Shown: positions 36,490 to 46,505, numbered from the stretch's first letter. The stretch is DNA of 64,000 nt from GWB2-37-7 sp942492835 (GCA_942492835.1 OW818645.1:2790001-2854000); one strand, 5' to 3'. Program-made: numbers and translations. The notes: generated by a model not told the origin, from the letters alone.

Positions 36490-37821
36490 ATGACCTTGAA
36501 AAGAGCCTTTACTCTTTTTTTATGCTTTTTTATGATTGTATTGTTATTTATGGGACCTGTCTTACTACAAAGGTATAGAGTTGACTATAACAAGAGCTAT
36601 GAAAAAATGAAAGCTGAGACACATTGGAGAGGAGTTATTACTGTTTGGGATTATCCAAGGCTAAATTCGACTAATGGCACAAAGCTTTCATGGATAAGCG
36701 CTAAGATAAAGCAGTTTGAAAAGCTGCATCAAGGAGTATACATAGATTTTAAGGAGTTGGATGTCACAAGTGGTGCAACTCTATTAAAAGCTGCAGCTAA
36801 TACTGGAGCATATCCCGACGTTGCACCTATAGGCAGTGACTTTTATTTCATGTCTGAAGGAGCGTTGGAGAATCTTGACCCATACATAGAAGAAGGTGAA
36901 AAGTCAGATTTTCTACCAACTGCTCTAGAAAGCGCGACATACAAAGGCAATCTATATGGTCTGCCATGGATGATGACTGGTTATACACTTCTTCTAAATA
37001 CTCAACTTTTTAATGAAAGAAATGTTCCTATTCCCGAAAATGGAAATTGGACCTATGAGCAGTTTGTCGAGGCATTGAAGCAATTGACTTATAATAAGGA
37101 TAAGAAGAAGGGTGCAGATGTATTTGGATTTAATTCATATATACAAGCTGGAAGTTATAATTTGTATGGTTTTTTGATGAGCGATGGTGCTGAGGTTTTG
37201 AGCAGCGATTTAGATGAATACACCTTCTATGGAACGAAGGCTGTGTCTGGACTTCAAAGACTATGGCAGCTTAAGCATATCTATAAGGTTACGCCGCCCA
37301 ATTTTGGGGAGATGACCTCTAGTGAGGCATGGGCTTCCTTTGTAAATGGCAAGGTGGCTGTATACCCTGCAAACTCATGGACTATACCATACCTAAGAAA
37401 TCTAACCACTGGTTCCTTTGAATTCACAGTAGCAAATTATCCTACTGGTAAGGAAGAAGTACCAGTAAGTATAGGGGAGGCTACTTGCTCCTTTGGAGTA
37501 TTTAAGCAAAAGGATGAAAATAAGCGTAAAATGTGCATAGAATTTGTAAAATTCCTTACTACTGCTGAAACTCAGGAGGAACTAAAGAATTATGGCTATT
37601 TTCCTGTGCGCAAATCTGGACAGGAGATGTATATAAATGATAAGGAAATGAGTGTAGTACAAAAAAGTTTAAGCTATGTTGAACCGATTCCGAGAGTAAA
37701 GAATTGGGAGCAAATTGATTTGATATTGCAATCTAGAGTGCAGGCAGCAATAAATGATGAGTTAAGCACAGAAAAGGCTTTGGATGAGGCTAAAGAGCTG
37801 CTGCAAAAATATATGAGATAG
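36490..37821 (+). CDS. Extracellular solute-binding protein, family 1 (sugar-binding type)
   Basis: The 443-residue protein has an N-terminal hydrophobic anchor (about 7-27) without a lipobox cysteine, then a family 1 binding fold (GVITVWDYPR, YGLPWMMTGYTLLLN, NGKVAVYPANSW, FVKFLTTAE). Such proteins deliver oligosaccharides or similar solutes to ABC importers. No permease or ATPase gene is adjacent, so its partner must be elsewhere or it may act as a sensor. A GGAGG site precedes the start. Confidence 0.8.
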   Translation: MTLKRAFTLFLCFFMIVLLFMGPVLLQRYRVDYNKSYEKMKAETHWRGVITVWDYPRLNSTNGTKLSWISAKIKQFEKLHQGVYIDFKELDVTSGATLLKAAANTGAYPDVAPIGSDFYFMSEGALENLDPYIEEGEKSDFLPTALESATYKGNLYGLPWMMTGYTLLLNTQLFNERNVPIPENGNWTYEQFVEALKQLTYNKDKKKGADVFGFNSYIQAGSYNLYGFLMSDGAEVLSSDLDEYTFYGTKAVSGLQRLWQLKHIYKVTPPNFGEMTSSEAWASFVNGKVAVYPANSWTIPYLRNLTTGSFEFTVANYPTGKEEVPVSIGEATCSFGVFKQKDENKRKMCIEFVKFLTTAETQEELKNYGYFPVRKSGQEMYINDKEMSVVQKSLSYVEPIPRVKNWEQIDLILQSRVQAAINDELSTEKALDEAKELLQKYMR

Positions 37822-37970
37822 ATTTTAATCGTACAAAAGGTTAAAATATTGTATAATAAAATTTGCGGTATAAGCGGTATTAAGCTTCACCGTATAAAAT
37901 ATGGTATAATATTTTATAATAGAGAATATGCAATATATGAATCAAGGAAGCGTTTGTTAGGGGGATTACT

Positions 37971-38876
37971 ATGGAAAATATTAAGCTTGATTTAGAAAAA
38001 TCAGGAGTAATAAATTATAGGTTAAATGAGCTAATGAAACAGCATACATCCTTCAAGGTGGGTGGCGCAGCAGACATATATTTTGAGCCTGCTGACGTAG
38101 AAGAGCTCAGAAGAACTATGACTTTTGTAAAAGAGAAAAATATTCCTTACTGTATAATAGGCAATGGAACAAACCTTTTGATAGGTGACAAGGGCATAAG
38201 AGGTGCAGTAATTAAAGTTGGCGAAAGCTTTGGAAATATAAATATTGAGCAAGAAGAAATAACAGTAGACTGTGGTGTTTTACTTTCTACATTGTCAAAA
38301 GCAGTGGCAAAGCAAAATCTTACAGGTCTGGAGTTTGCCAGCGGCATACCAGGGTATCTGGGAGGTGCAGTTGCCATGAATGCAGGTGCTTATGGCGGAG
38401 AAATGAAGGATATTGTGCAATGGGTAGAGTTTTTAGATGAGAACTTAAATATTCAGAGATATTCTAATAAAGAGATGGATTTTGGCTATAGAAGAAGTAT
38501 TATAGAACAAAGAGGTCTTATAGTAATAAGATGCAATATTAAGCTTAAAAAGGGCAATCCAGAGCAAATCAGTGCTACAATGGCTGACCTTAATCAAAAG
38601 AGAAAAATAAAACAGCCGCTTCACCTACCAAGTGCGGGAAGTACCTTCAAAAGACCTGAGGGATATTTTGCAGGAAAGTTAATTGAGGATGCAGGACTTA
38701 GGGGATATACTTTAGGAGGGGCTCAAGTATCTGAGCTGCACTGTGGCTTTGTTGTAAATGTCAACAATGCTACAGCTAAAGATGTATTGGACTTGATAAG
38801 ACATGTGCAAAGTACAATATACGATAAGTATAAAATTAAGCTGGAGACTGAAGTGAAAATTCTAGGAGAATTTTAA
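37971..38876 (+). CDS. murB: UDP-N-acetylenolpyruvoylglucosamine reductase MurB
   Basis: The 301-residue enzyme reduces UDP-GlcNAc-enolpyruvate to UDP-MurNAc in peptidoglycan synthesis. FAD-binding landmarks are visible: HTSFKVGGAADIY, IGNGTNLLI, FASGIPGYLGGAVAMNAGAYGGE and catalytic PSAGSTFKRP with Ser; the C-terminal Glu in KLETEVKIL completes the active site. It is the short type II form typical of Gram-positives. GGGGG precedes the start. It heads the conserved murB-PHP-rapZ-yvcK-whiA neighbourhood. Confidence 0.95.
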   Translation: MENIKLDLEKSGVINYRLNELMKQHTSFKVGGAADIYFEPADVEELRRTMTFVKEKNIPYCIIGNGTNLLIGDKGIRGAVIKVGESFGNINIEQEEITVDCGVLLSTLSKAVAKQNLTGLEFASGIPGYLGGAVAMNAGAYGGEMKDIVQWVEFLDENLNIQRYSNKEMDFGYRRSIIEQRGLIVIRCNIKLKKGNPEQISATMADLNQKRKIKQPLHLPSAGSTFKRPEGYFAGKLIEDAGLRGYTLGGAQVSELHCGFVVNVNNATAKDVLDLIRHVQSTIYDKYKIKLETEVKILGEF

Positions 38877-38902
38877 TGTGTCAGAAATGACACATTTTTT
38901 TC
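38877..38902 (+). terminator. Rho-independent terminator after murB
   Basis: TGTGTCA and TGACACA flank a GAAA tetraloop (38877-38894), followed by a run of seven T's. Confidence 0.9.
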
Positions 38903-39023
38903 TGTAAAATTAGTGTATAATTGTTAAGTGAGATATATATAGAATGACAAATTATGTTTTGATAATAATAATAATATTATATAATTAATATAGGAAGCAT
39001 TGCTTTCCAAAGAGGTGGAAAAT

Positions 39024-39764
39024 TTGATTACACTATATGCAGATTATCATACACATACAATATACAGTCATGGTACGGGAACTATTATGGATAATGTAAT
39101 GGCTGCTCGTAGAAAGGGATTAACGGAAATTGCTATAACAGACCATGGTATAAGGCATTTAACATTTGGTGTGAGAAAGAAAAATATAATAAAAATGAGA
39201 CAGGAAATTGATAATATCAATCAGAATTGTGAGGGTATAAAGGTGCTCCTAGGCATGGAGTGCAATATTGTAAGCTCGGAAGGTGATATTGATATGAACG
39301 ATGATATTAGAAAGCATCTTGATATATTACTTGTAGGATATCATATGATGGTCTTACCTCAAAGCTTGAAGGATACATGGAATATATATGGACAAAACTA
39401 CTTGAACAAATTTTTTTCCTATAATACCGAAAAGGTAGAGGAAATGAATACTATTTCTATATCAAAAGCAATAAGAAAGCATAAGATAGATATAATCACA
39501 CATCCCGGTGCGAGGATACCTATTGATACTTCATATGTAGCTTGTGAAGCTGCAAAGGTAGGGACTGCATTAGAAATTAATTCTCATAGTAGTGCCATGA
39601 GTGCAGAACATGTAAAGGCAGCAGCTAAGTATAATGTTAAGTTTGTGATAAATAGTGATGCTCACAAACCTGAGGATGTAGGGAATCTAAGCAGCGGACT
39701 AAAAATTGCTGAGCAGGCAGGTCTATGCAGCGATCAAATAATTAATGCTATTAATAATTCATAA
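39024..39764 (+). CDS. PHP-domain phosphoesterase, second copy
   Basis: The start is TTG 39024, with AGAGGTGG 5 bases upstream. The 246-residue product shows DYHTHTIYSHG, ITDHGIRH, GMECNI, THPGARIP and NSDAHKP, the metal ligands of the PHP family. It is a different branch from the protein at 35683. In Clostridia a PHP gene commonly sits between murB and rapZ, as here. The substrate is unknown. Confidence 0.85.
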   Translation: MITLYADYHTHTIYSHGTGTIMDNVMAARRKGLTEIAITDHGIRHLTFGVRKKNIIKMRQEIDNINQNCEGIKVLLGMECNIVSSEGDIDMNDDIRKHLDILLVGYHMMVLPQSLKDTWNIYGQNYLNKFFSYNTEKVEEMNTISISKAIRKHKIDIITHPGARIPIDTSYVACEAAKVGTALEINSHSSAMSAEHVKAAAKYNVKFVINSDAHKPEDVGNLSSGLKIAEQAGLCSDQIINAINNS

Positions 39765-39797
39765 TAAATTTATTTTTTGCTATGGAAGGAGATTTTA

Positions 39798-40661
39798 ATG
39801 AAATTTCTAATTGTAACAGGACTGTCAGGTGCTGGAAAAAGCTTATCAGTTAAATGTTTGGAGGATTTGGGGTACTTTTGTGTGGACAATCTTCCTCCTG
39901 CTCTCATAGTAAAGTTTGCTGAGCTTTATAATCAGAGTAAGAACTCTACAGAAAAGATAGCAATTGTTATTGACATCAGAGGAGGAAAGTTTTTTGATAA
40001 GCTCCAAACTAACTTAGAAGAGCTTAAAACTGCAGGCTTTGAATATGATATATTGTTCTTAGAAGCTTCAGATGATACATTGATTAAGAGATTTAAAGCA
40101 AGTAGAAGACAGCATCCTCTTGCAGCAGACGGAAGAATTATTAGAGGTATTAAGGCAGAGAGAAGAAAACTGGAGTACATAAAGTTAAAATCAAGCTTTA
40201 TTATTGATACCAGCAGTATGCAGCCATCTGATTTAAAGAAAGAGATTAAGCACCTGTTTGTTGATGGAGGGAAATCAGAAGGTATAAACATCAGCGTAGT
40301 ATCCTTTGGTTTTAAATATGGTATTCCACTTGATGCTGACATGGTGTTTGATGTAAGATTCTTACCTAACCCCTATTACATAGAAAATCTTAAAAAATTC
40401 AGTGGTATGGATGAAAGGGTAAGAAGCTATGTAATGCAATGGCCTGAGGCAGTTGAGTTTATGAACAAGCTTACTGATATGATTGAGTTCCTCATTCCTA
40501 AATTCATAAAGGAAGGGAAGAGTCAGCTAGTTATTGCAATAGGCTGTACAGGAGGAAGACATAGATCTGTGACTATGACAAATATGCTGAGTCAGACCCT
40601 CAAGGAAAACAATCATAGAGTAATTACACAACATAGAGACATTGAAGAGTATGGTCATTAA
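39798..40661 (+). CDS. rapZ: RapZ-family nucleotide-binding protein
   Basis: The 287-residue protein has Walker A GLSGAGKS (8-15) and the C-terminal IGCTGGRHRS typical of RapZ (YvcJ). RapZ binds RNA in E. coli; in Gram-positives YvcJ hydrolyses GTP and affects competence and envelope metabolism. The start at 39798 follows AAGGAG. It forms a cluster with yvcK, lepB and whiA. Confidence 0.93.
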   Translation: MKFLIVTGLSGAGKSLSVKCLEDLGYFCVDNLPPALIVKFAELYNQSKNSTEKIAIVIDIRGGKFFDKLQTNLEELKTAGFEYDILFLEASDDTLIKRFKASRRQHPLAADGRIIRGIKAERRKLEYIKLKSSFIIDTSSMQPSDLKKEIKHLFVDGGKSEGINISVVSFGFKYGIPLDADMVFDVRFLPNPYYIENLKKFSGMDERVRSYVMQWPEAVEFMNKLTDMIEFLIPKFIKEGKSQLVIAIGCTGGRHRSVTMTNMLSQTLKENNHRVITQHRDIEEYGH

Positions 40662-40741
40662 AAACATATGCATGAGACTTTAGTAATATAATGATAGTAT
40701 AGCCTAAGAAAAGTTACACAGTCGTAGTTGGAGGGAGAGAC

Positions 40742-41836
40742 GTGAAAAATAACTCAATTAAGAGCCTTCTTTATGAAACAGGTATATATACAGGCGGTCC
40801 TAATATAGTTACGATTGGTGGAGGAACAGGTCTGTCAGTTCTGCTGAGAGGTTTAAAGAAGGTTACATTTAATCTTACTGCTATAGTCGCAGTATCAGAT
40901 GATGGCGGTGGCTCAGGTATTCTTAGAGAAGATATGGGAATGCTGCCTCCAGGAGATATAAGAAACTGCTTGGTTGCCTTGGCAAATACTGAGCCAATAT
41001 TAGAAAAGCTTATGCAATATAGGTTCAAGGATGGAAATCTCAAAGGACAAAGTTTTGGGAATCTTTTTATCGCAGCCCTAAACGATATTTGCGGAAGTTT
41101 TGACGAAGCGGTTAGGGAAATGAGTAATGTTTTGGCTGTAACTGGTAAGGTTTTACCTGTTACTTTGGAGGATATTATTCTCTTTGCAGAGCTTGCGGAT
41201 GGGACTATAATTAAAGGAGAATCCCAGATACCTATAAAACAGCAAATCACCAACCAAAGGATTAAAAATATTTTTATTGAACCATCTAATTGTAAGGCAT
41301 TTCCTGAAGCCGTAGAAGCAATTGAAAATGCCGATGCAATAATATTGGGGCCTGGCAGCTTGTATACCAGTATTATCCCTAATCTTTTAATTAAAGATAT
41401 TAACCAGGCAATACAAAAATCAAAGGCCTTAAAGATATATGTCAGCAACATTATGACTCAACAGGGTGAGACTATAGAATACAGTCTTGAAGATCATATA
41501 AATACCATATATCAACATGCAGATAAGCTTGAAATAGATTACGTTATTGTAAACAATGGGACGATACCGGAAAATCTTTTAGAAAAGTATAGTATAGAGA
41601 ATGCATCTCCAGTAAAAATAGATTATAATGTAATAAAAGATATGAATATTAAGATAATTAAGGGAAATTTTGTAAAAACAGAGAAAGGCTTTATAAGACA
41701 TGACTATAACTGCTTGTCAGAAGCAATTATTGAGCTTATTAATGAAACAAAGCTTACCAAGGATAAAAAGAAATTTCTTGATTATCATTATATAAATGGA
41801 AAACTAAAGAAGAAAAAAGCATTAGATAAGGAGTGA
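40742..41836 (+). CDS. yvcK: YvcK/CofD-like gluconeogenesis factor
   Basis: The 364-residue protein begins its core with GGGTGLSVLLRGLK, followed by SDDGGGSGILREDMGMLPPGDIRNC, hallmarks of YvcK. YvcK binds UDP-sugars and is required for growth on gluconeogenic carbon sources and for normal cell-wall synthesis in B. subtilis. It starts at GTG with GGAGG upstream. lepB follows after 5 bases. Confidence 0.93.
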   Translation: MKNNSIKSLLYETGIYTGGPNIVTIGGGTGLSVLLRGLKKVTFNLTAIVAVSDDGGGSGILREDMGMLPPGDIRNCLVALANTEPILEKLMQYRFKDGNLKGQSFGNLFIAALNDICGSFDEAVREMSNVLAVTGKVLPVTLEDIILFAELADGTIIKGESQIPIKQQITNQRIKNIFIEPSNCKAFPEAVEAIENADAIILGPGSLYTSIIPNLLIKDINQAIQKSKALKIYVSNIMTQQGETIEYSLEDHINTIYQHADKLEIDYVIVNNGTIPENLLEKYSIENASPVKIDYNVIKDMNIKIIKGNFVKTEKGFIRHDYNCLSEAIIELINETKLTKDKKKFLDYHYINGKLKKKKALDKE

Positions 41837-41841
41837 AGTAA

Positions 41842-42420
41842 ATGGAATCAAACAACAATGAAAACCCGGTTGAAGTAAATGAAAAGCAGGATAAACAGAA
41901 GTGGAATAGCAAAAAGGAGATAATATCTTGGGTAAAGGTAATATTGTCTGCTTTAATAATAGCATTTGTTTTGAGAACTTTTGTGTTTCAGCTTGCATTA
42001 GTAAACCAGATTTCTATGGACCCTACTTTAAAGGATGGACAAATGCTAATTATATCTAAAGTAAACTACTTTATAGGAGACCCTCAGCGCGGTGATATTA
42101 TAGTGTTTAAGGATAGCTATGAAAACAAGCTGCTTATTAAAAGAGTTATAGGATTACCGGGAGAGAAGCTTGATCTAAGAGAAGACAAAGTGTTTATAAA
42201 TGACAAGGAGCTACAGCCAGATTATACAAGTTCCTTGACTTATGCTTTAACACAAGAATCATGGCAGATACCTGAGGGACAGTACTTTGTGATGGGTGAC
42301 AATAGAGAACACAGCCGTGATAGCAGAGTAGAAACCGTAGGTTTAGTTAACAGAAAAAGTATAGTTGGGAAGGCTGTTTTTAGACTATGGCCATTTAATA
42401 AACTGGGAGTACTGAAATAA
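41842..42420 (+). CDS. lepB: Signal peptidase I
   Basis: The 192-residue type I signal peptidase removes signal peptides from exported proteins. One membrane anchor (about 30-52) is followed by the catalytic Ser58 in QISMDPTL, catalytic Lys100 in LLIKRVIGLPG, and the GDNREHSRDSR box. The gene is inserted between yvcK and whiA, which are usually adjacent in Firmicutes. It overlaps no gene but is only 5 bases from yvcK and 15 from whiA, so it is cotranscribed. Confidence 0.93.
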   Translation: MESNNNENPVEVNEKQDKQKWNSKKEIISWVKVILSALIIAFVLRTFVFQLALVNQISMDPTLKDGQMLIISKVNYFIGDPQRGDIIVFKDSYENKLLIKRVIGLPGEKLDLREDKVFINDKELQPDYTSSLTYALTQESWQIPEGQYFVMGDNREHSRDSRVETVGLVNRKSIVGKAVFRLWPFNKLGVLK

Positions 42421-42435
42421 TTGAGGTGCTAATAT

Positions 42436-43386
42436 ATGACCTTTTCATCAACAGTAAAGAATGAAATATCAAAGCTTACTATTGAAAGCAAGTGTTGTCA
42501 GCTATCGGAGTTGTCAGCACTTATAAAAATGACTGGCACTATACAAATGCATGGCAGAAACAATGTTGGAATAAAGCTTTCTACAGAGAATGCATCTATA
42601 GCAAGAATGATTTTTAGTCTTCTAAAGGATCTGTTTGATATAAATACAAGAGTTGCTGTAAAGAGAAACAGACAGTTAAAGAAAAATAACAGCTATACTC
42701 TTTCTATTGATACTTATACTGGAGCACAAGAGGTTTTATTGGCTACAGGTATTTTAGAAAAAACTGAAGAAGGCATCGGAATAAATTATAACCTGCCAAC
42801 CAAGCTTGTTAAGAAGCCTTGCTGCAAAAAGGCATATTTAAGAGGTGTATTCTTAGGAGGTGGCTCTATAAGTGCTCCCGAGAAAACTTATCACTTGGAG
42901 CTTGTGACAAATAACAATGAGTATGCCGAATCTATAAAAAAGCTAATAAATAGCTATAACTTAAATGCAAAAGTAGTTAACAGAAAAGGGTACTATGTGG
43001 TATATTTAAAAGAAGGGGAGCAAATAGTTGACTTCTTAAATATAATAGGCGCACATAAAGCGTTATTCAGCTTGGAAAATGTAAGAATATTCAAAGAAAT
43101 GAGAAATAATGTAAATAGAATAGTAAACTGTGAAACGGCAAATCTAAGTAAGATTGTCAATGCATCTGTTAGACAGATAAATAATATAGAGATTATAAGA
43201 GATAAAATAGGCTTTGATAAAATACCTGAAAATCTTGCTGAAATTGCTGAGCTAAGACTTAAATACCCTGATTCCAGCTTGAAGGAACTTGGAGAAATTA
43301 TGGATCCACCTATTGGAAAATCTGGTGTTAACCATAGATTAAGAAAACTTGACGAAATTGCAGAAGATATTAAAATAAAGAAATAA
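42436..43386 (+). CDS. whiA: WhiA-family DNA-binding protein
   Basis: The 316-residue protein has the WhiA N-terminal LAGLIDADG-like domain (KKAYLRGVFLGGGSISAPEKTYHLE) and C-terminal helix-turn-helix (LAEIAELRLKYPDSSLKELGEIMDPPIGKSGVNHRLRKL). WhiA is a sporulation regulator in actinomycetes and influences division and chromosome segregation in Bacillus. GAGGTG precedes the start. It ends the rapZ cluster. Confidence 0.95.
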   Translation: MTFSSTVKNEISKLTIESKCCQLSELSALIKMTGTIQMHGRNNVGIKLSTENASIARMIFSLLKDLFDINTRVAVKRNRQLKKNNSYTLSIDTYTGAQEVLLATGILEKTEEGIGINYNLPTKLVKKPCCKKAYLRGVFLGGGSISAPEKTYHLELVTNNNEYAESIKKLINSYNLNAKVVNRKGYYVVYLKEGEQIVDFLNIIGAHKALFSLENVRIFKEMRNNVNRIVNCETANLSKIVNASVRQINNIEIIRDKIGFDKIPENLAEIAELRLKYPDSSLKELGEIMDPPIGKSGVNHRLRKLDEIAEDIKIKK

Positions 43387-43497
43387 AAGCTTTCCGCAGA
43401 TATATAGACATTAAATATTGAACTTAATCACTGCAACAAACAATTTTAAGTAAGTCTATGATAAACTATCTATGATTCGTATTTGGGGGAATGGTGA

Positions 43498-44565
43498 ATG
43501 AGAAAGATTTCTATTGATAAGGTACGAGAAGGAATGTTGCTCGCAAAAACGCTTTTCTCTGTTGATGGCAACACACTTTTGAATGCTGGAATAAAATTGA
43601 AAGAAGCATACATAAACAAATTTAAAGAGATTGGCATATCAGAAATATATATTGATGATCAGATTAGCGCTGATATTGTTATTGAAGATGTTATAAGAGA
43701 TGAGACAAGATTTGAAGCACGTATGGCAGTAAAAAAGGCTATGGACAATATGGTACACAGTAATAGCGTAGATGTAAAACCAATACGAAATGTAGTAGGT
43801 AAAATTATAGATGAGCTTTTATGTGTAGAGGATGCAGTAATAAATCTTCAGGATATTAAAACTTTAGATGACTATACCTTCGCTCATTCTGCGAATGTAT
43901 GTGTTTTGTCTGCTATAACTGGCATATCCATGGGTTATGATGGCGTTAAGCTAAGAGAACTGTGCTTGGGTGCACTTCTTCATGATATTGGCAAAACAAA
44001 GATTCCATATGAGCTGCTTAATAAACCAGGTCCGCTTACGCCTGAAGAGTATGAAGAAATGAAAAAGCATACAAAGTATGGCTATGAAATACTTAAACAA
44101 AGCACAGATATAAGTGTCTATACAAGCTATATAGCCTTAACTCACCATGAAAAATTTAATGGAGAGGGTTATCCTTTGGGGATTAAGGGTAAAGATATTC
44201 ATGAGTTCTCAAGGATAGTGAGTATTGCAGATGTATATGATGCTATGACTTCAGATAGGATATATAGAAAAAGGTTAAGCATAAGTGATGCTGTAGAATA
44301 TCTTGTATCACTTGGAAATTACCATTTTGATTATGAAATAGTAAGAAAGATGATAGAACATATATCAATTTATCCTCTTGGTACTTATGTATCACTTAGC
44401 ACTGGTGAAATTGCTATAGTTGTTGATACTAACAAAAAATATCCTAATAGACCGGTAGTAAGGCTAATAAAGGATGTTAATGGTGATTTTTATAATAATC
44501 TAAAGGAAATTGATTTAACCAGCTATAATAGTATTTTAATAAATGATGTACTAGATGATATATAG
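43498..44565 (+). CDS. HD-GYP domain protein, probable c-di-GMP phosphodiesterase
   Basis: The 355-residue protein has an N-terminal extension (RKISIDKVREGMLLAKTLF) and an HD-GYP domain with H162-D163 (LLHDIGKTK), HHEKFNGEGYP (GYP at 224-226) and DVYDAMTSDR. All catalytic motifs are present, so hydrolysis of cyclic di-GMP or a related dinucleotide is likely. No receiver or sensor domain is present. A GGGG site precedes the ATG. It is a single gene with its own terminator. Confidence 0.88.
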   Translation: MRKISIDKVREGMLLAKTLFSVDGNTLLNAGIKLKEAYINKFKEIGISEIYIDDQISADIVIEDVIRDETRFEARMAVKKAMDNMVHSNSVDVKPIRNVVGKIIDELLCVEDAVINLQDIKTLDDYTFAHSANVCVLSAITGISMGYDGVKLRELCLGALLHDIGKTKIPYELLNKPGPLTPEEYEEMKKHTKYGYEILKQSTDISVYTSYIALTHHEKFNGEGYPLGIKGKDIHEFSRIVSIADVYDAMTSDRIYRKRLSISDAVEYLVSLGNYHFDYEIVRKMIEHISIYPLGTYVSLSTGEIAIVVDTNKKYPNRPVVRLIKDVNGDFYNNLKEIDLTSYNSILINDVLDDI

Positions 44566-44577
44566 TAAAGCAATATG

Positions 44578-44610
44578 GATAGTGTATAAAGAATTATATA
44601 CTATCTTTTT
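44578..44610 (+). terminator. Rho-independent terminator
   Basis: GATAGTGTATA pairs with TATATACTATC (one G-U), followed by a T-run. Confidence 0.8.
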
Positions 44611-44674
44611 ATTTTGTCCAATCATATAATAATTTATATGATGTAAAATGTAAGGATTAGAGGAGGATACTTTC

Positions 44675-46015
44675 TTGAAGAGTTTAAGACTAGATATTAG
44701 CAAGGCAATGCTTACAGCTAATGAGCTGGAGCATATGTTAGAATATATAAAAAAAGCTCATGAACAACTACATGCTAAGACAGGAGCAGGGAGCAAATTC
44801 TTAGGATGGATGGATCAGCCTGTCAATTATGATAAAGCTGAACTTGATAGGATAATTGAGTCAGCAGAAGAAATAAGAAACAGCTCTGAAATATTGATTG
44901 TAATAGGCATCGGAGGATCATACATGGGGGCTAGGGCAGGTATTGAAATGCTTAGACACTCCTTTTATAATATGCTTCCGAAAAGCAAGAGAAAGTATCC
45001 TACAGTATACTTTTTAGGCAATAATTTAAGCAGCACATATATGAAGCATTTGTTCGAGCTTATAGAGGATAAGGATATAAGTGTATGCGTAATATCTAAA
45101 TCAGGTACCACTACTGAGCCGGCTATAGCTTTCAGACAAATTAAGGCATATTTAGAGGAAAAGTATGGCAAGGAGAAAGCTGCAAAGAGAGTATATATAA
45201 TCACTGATGCTTATAAGGGAATACTGAAGCAGGAGGCAGAGGTTATAGGCAGCAAAACCTTTGTTATACCAGATGACATAGCGGGGAGATATTCTGTGTT
45301 GACCCCTGTTGGGTTATTGCCATTAGCTGCGGCAGGAATAGATATACACAAGCTGTTGGATGGTGCAGCAGCTGCACGGAGGGAATACAGTACAGCTAAC
45401 TTGGAAGACAATGAATGTTATAAATATGCAGCTATGAGAAATATATTATATAAGAGAGATAAGGTTATTGAAGTGCTTGTAAGCTATGAGCCTTCAATGC
45501 AGTATTTTATGGAGTGGTGGAAGCAGTTATTCGCTGAAAGTGAGGGTAAGGATGGAAAGGGTATTTTTCCTTCATCTATGATTTTTTCCACAGACTTGCA
45601 CTCATTGGGACAGCTTGTACAGGATGGAAGAAGAAATCTTTTTGAAACAATAATAAATATAGAAAAGTCTGGAGAAGAAGTAACAATAATAACTGATGAG
45701 AAAAACTTGGATGGCTTGAACTTCATTAGTGGTAAGACTCTGGACTATGTAAACAAACAAGCCTTTAATGGGACTGTTCTAGCTCACAATGATGGAGGTG
45801 TACCTATTGGCATACTTAATGTACCCGAGCTTAACGAGTATTACTTTGGACAGCTGGTGTATTTCTTTGAAAAGGCGTGTGCCATAAGCGGTTATATATT
45901 GGGAGTAAATCCATTTGACCAGCCGGGAGTAGAGGAATACAAGAAAAATATGTTTGCACTGCTGGGTAAGCCTGGCTATGAGGAGCTAAGGAAAAAACTT
46001 TGTGGAACATTATAG
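44675..46015 (+). CDS. pgi: Glucose-6-phosphate isomerase
   Basis: The 446-residue enzyme interconverts glucose 6-phosphate and fructose 6-phosphate. Sugar-phosphate-binding SKSGTTTEP is preceded by GIGGSYMGAR, and later AGRYSVLTPVGLLP, and a catalytic-type Glu in AESEGKDGKGIFP. Length fits the short Firmicute form. It starts at TTG with AGGAGG upstream. It is not next to the phosphofructokinase genes, which lie 5 kb downstream. Confidence 0.95.
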   Translation: MKSLRLDISKAMLTANELEHMLEYIKKAHEQLHAKTGAGSKFLGWMDQPVNYDKAELDRIIESAEEIRNSSEILIVIGIGGSYMGARAGIEMLRHSFYNMLPKSKRKYPTVYFLGNNLSSTYMKHLFELIEDKDISVCVISKSGTTTEPAIAFRQIKAYLEEKYGKEKAAKRVYIITDAYKGILKQEAEVIGSKTFVIPDDIAGRYSVLTPVGLLPLAAAGIDIHKLLDGAAAARREYSTANLEDNECYKYAAMRNILYKRDKVIEVLVSYEPSMQYFMEWWKQLFAESEGKDGKGIFPSSMIFSTDLHSLGQLVQDGRRNLFETIINIEKSGEEVTIITDEKNLDGLNFISGKTLDYVNKQAFNGTVLAHNDGGVPIGILNVPELNEYYFGQLVYFFEKACAISGYILGVNPFDQPGVEEYKKNMFALLGKPGYEELRKKLCGTL

Positions 46016-46085
46016 GATTTATAGAAGGAATATACAAATAGCTGTTGAATATATATGATATTAATAACTATTGGAGGTGTACATT

Positions 46086-46505
46086 ATGTTATCAATTTCT
46101 TTTCAGCTATTTATAATAATAGGTATAGTTATCTTAACTTATACAACAGTGATTCATAGACTGTTAATTTCAAGAAAGTTTAGCGATAAGTATTATAAGA
46201 ATCTTGGATTGGCAGCTTTAGGCGTTGGAGTAGGTGTAACCTCAATTTCATCATTTATTATGGGCTTAGAATGCAATACGATTATTAGTATGTTGAAGGC
46301 GAAGGACCTGCCCTTAGAGGAAGCAAATGAGCTGTTTTATACATTTATAAACTATCAAAATCAACAAACGGTATGTATGTTTGCAGCTATTGGCTTCTAT
46401 GCGCTTACGTTGCTATTGATAAAAAGTATATATAAGGATATAGAGATTGACTTTAATAAGCCAAAATATCGATGGAGTAATATAGAGCAAAAATCCACTA
46501 ATTAG
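46086..46505 (+). CDS. Small membrane protein of unknown function (139 aa)
   Basis: The start at 46086 follows GGAGGTG. Three hydrophobic helices are visible (about 5-24, 43-64 and 97-117) with charged loops; no motif is recognised. It ends inside its own terminator. Confidence 0.65.
   Translation: MLSISFQLFIIIGIVILTYTTVIHRLLISRKFSDKYYKNLGLAALGVGVGVTSISSFIMGLECNTIISMLKAKDLPLEEANELFYTFINYQNQQTVCMFAAIGFYALTLLLIKSIYKDIEIDFNKPKYRWSNIEQKSTN

Noticed and set aside
43981..44230. HD-GYP protein as a degenerate, inactive domain
   Set aside because: HD, the second His pair and GYP are all intact, so catalytic activity is expected.
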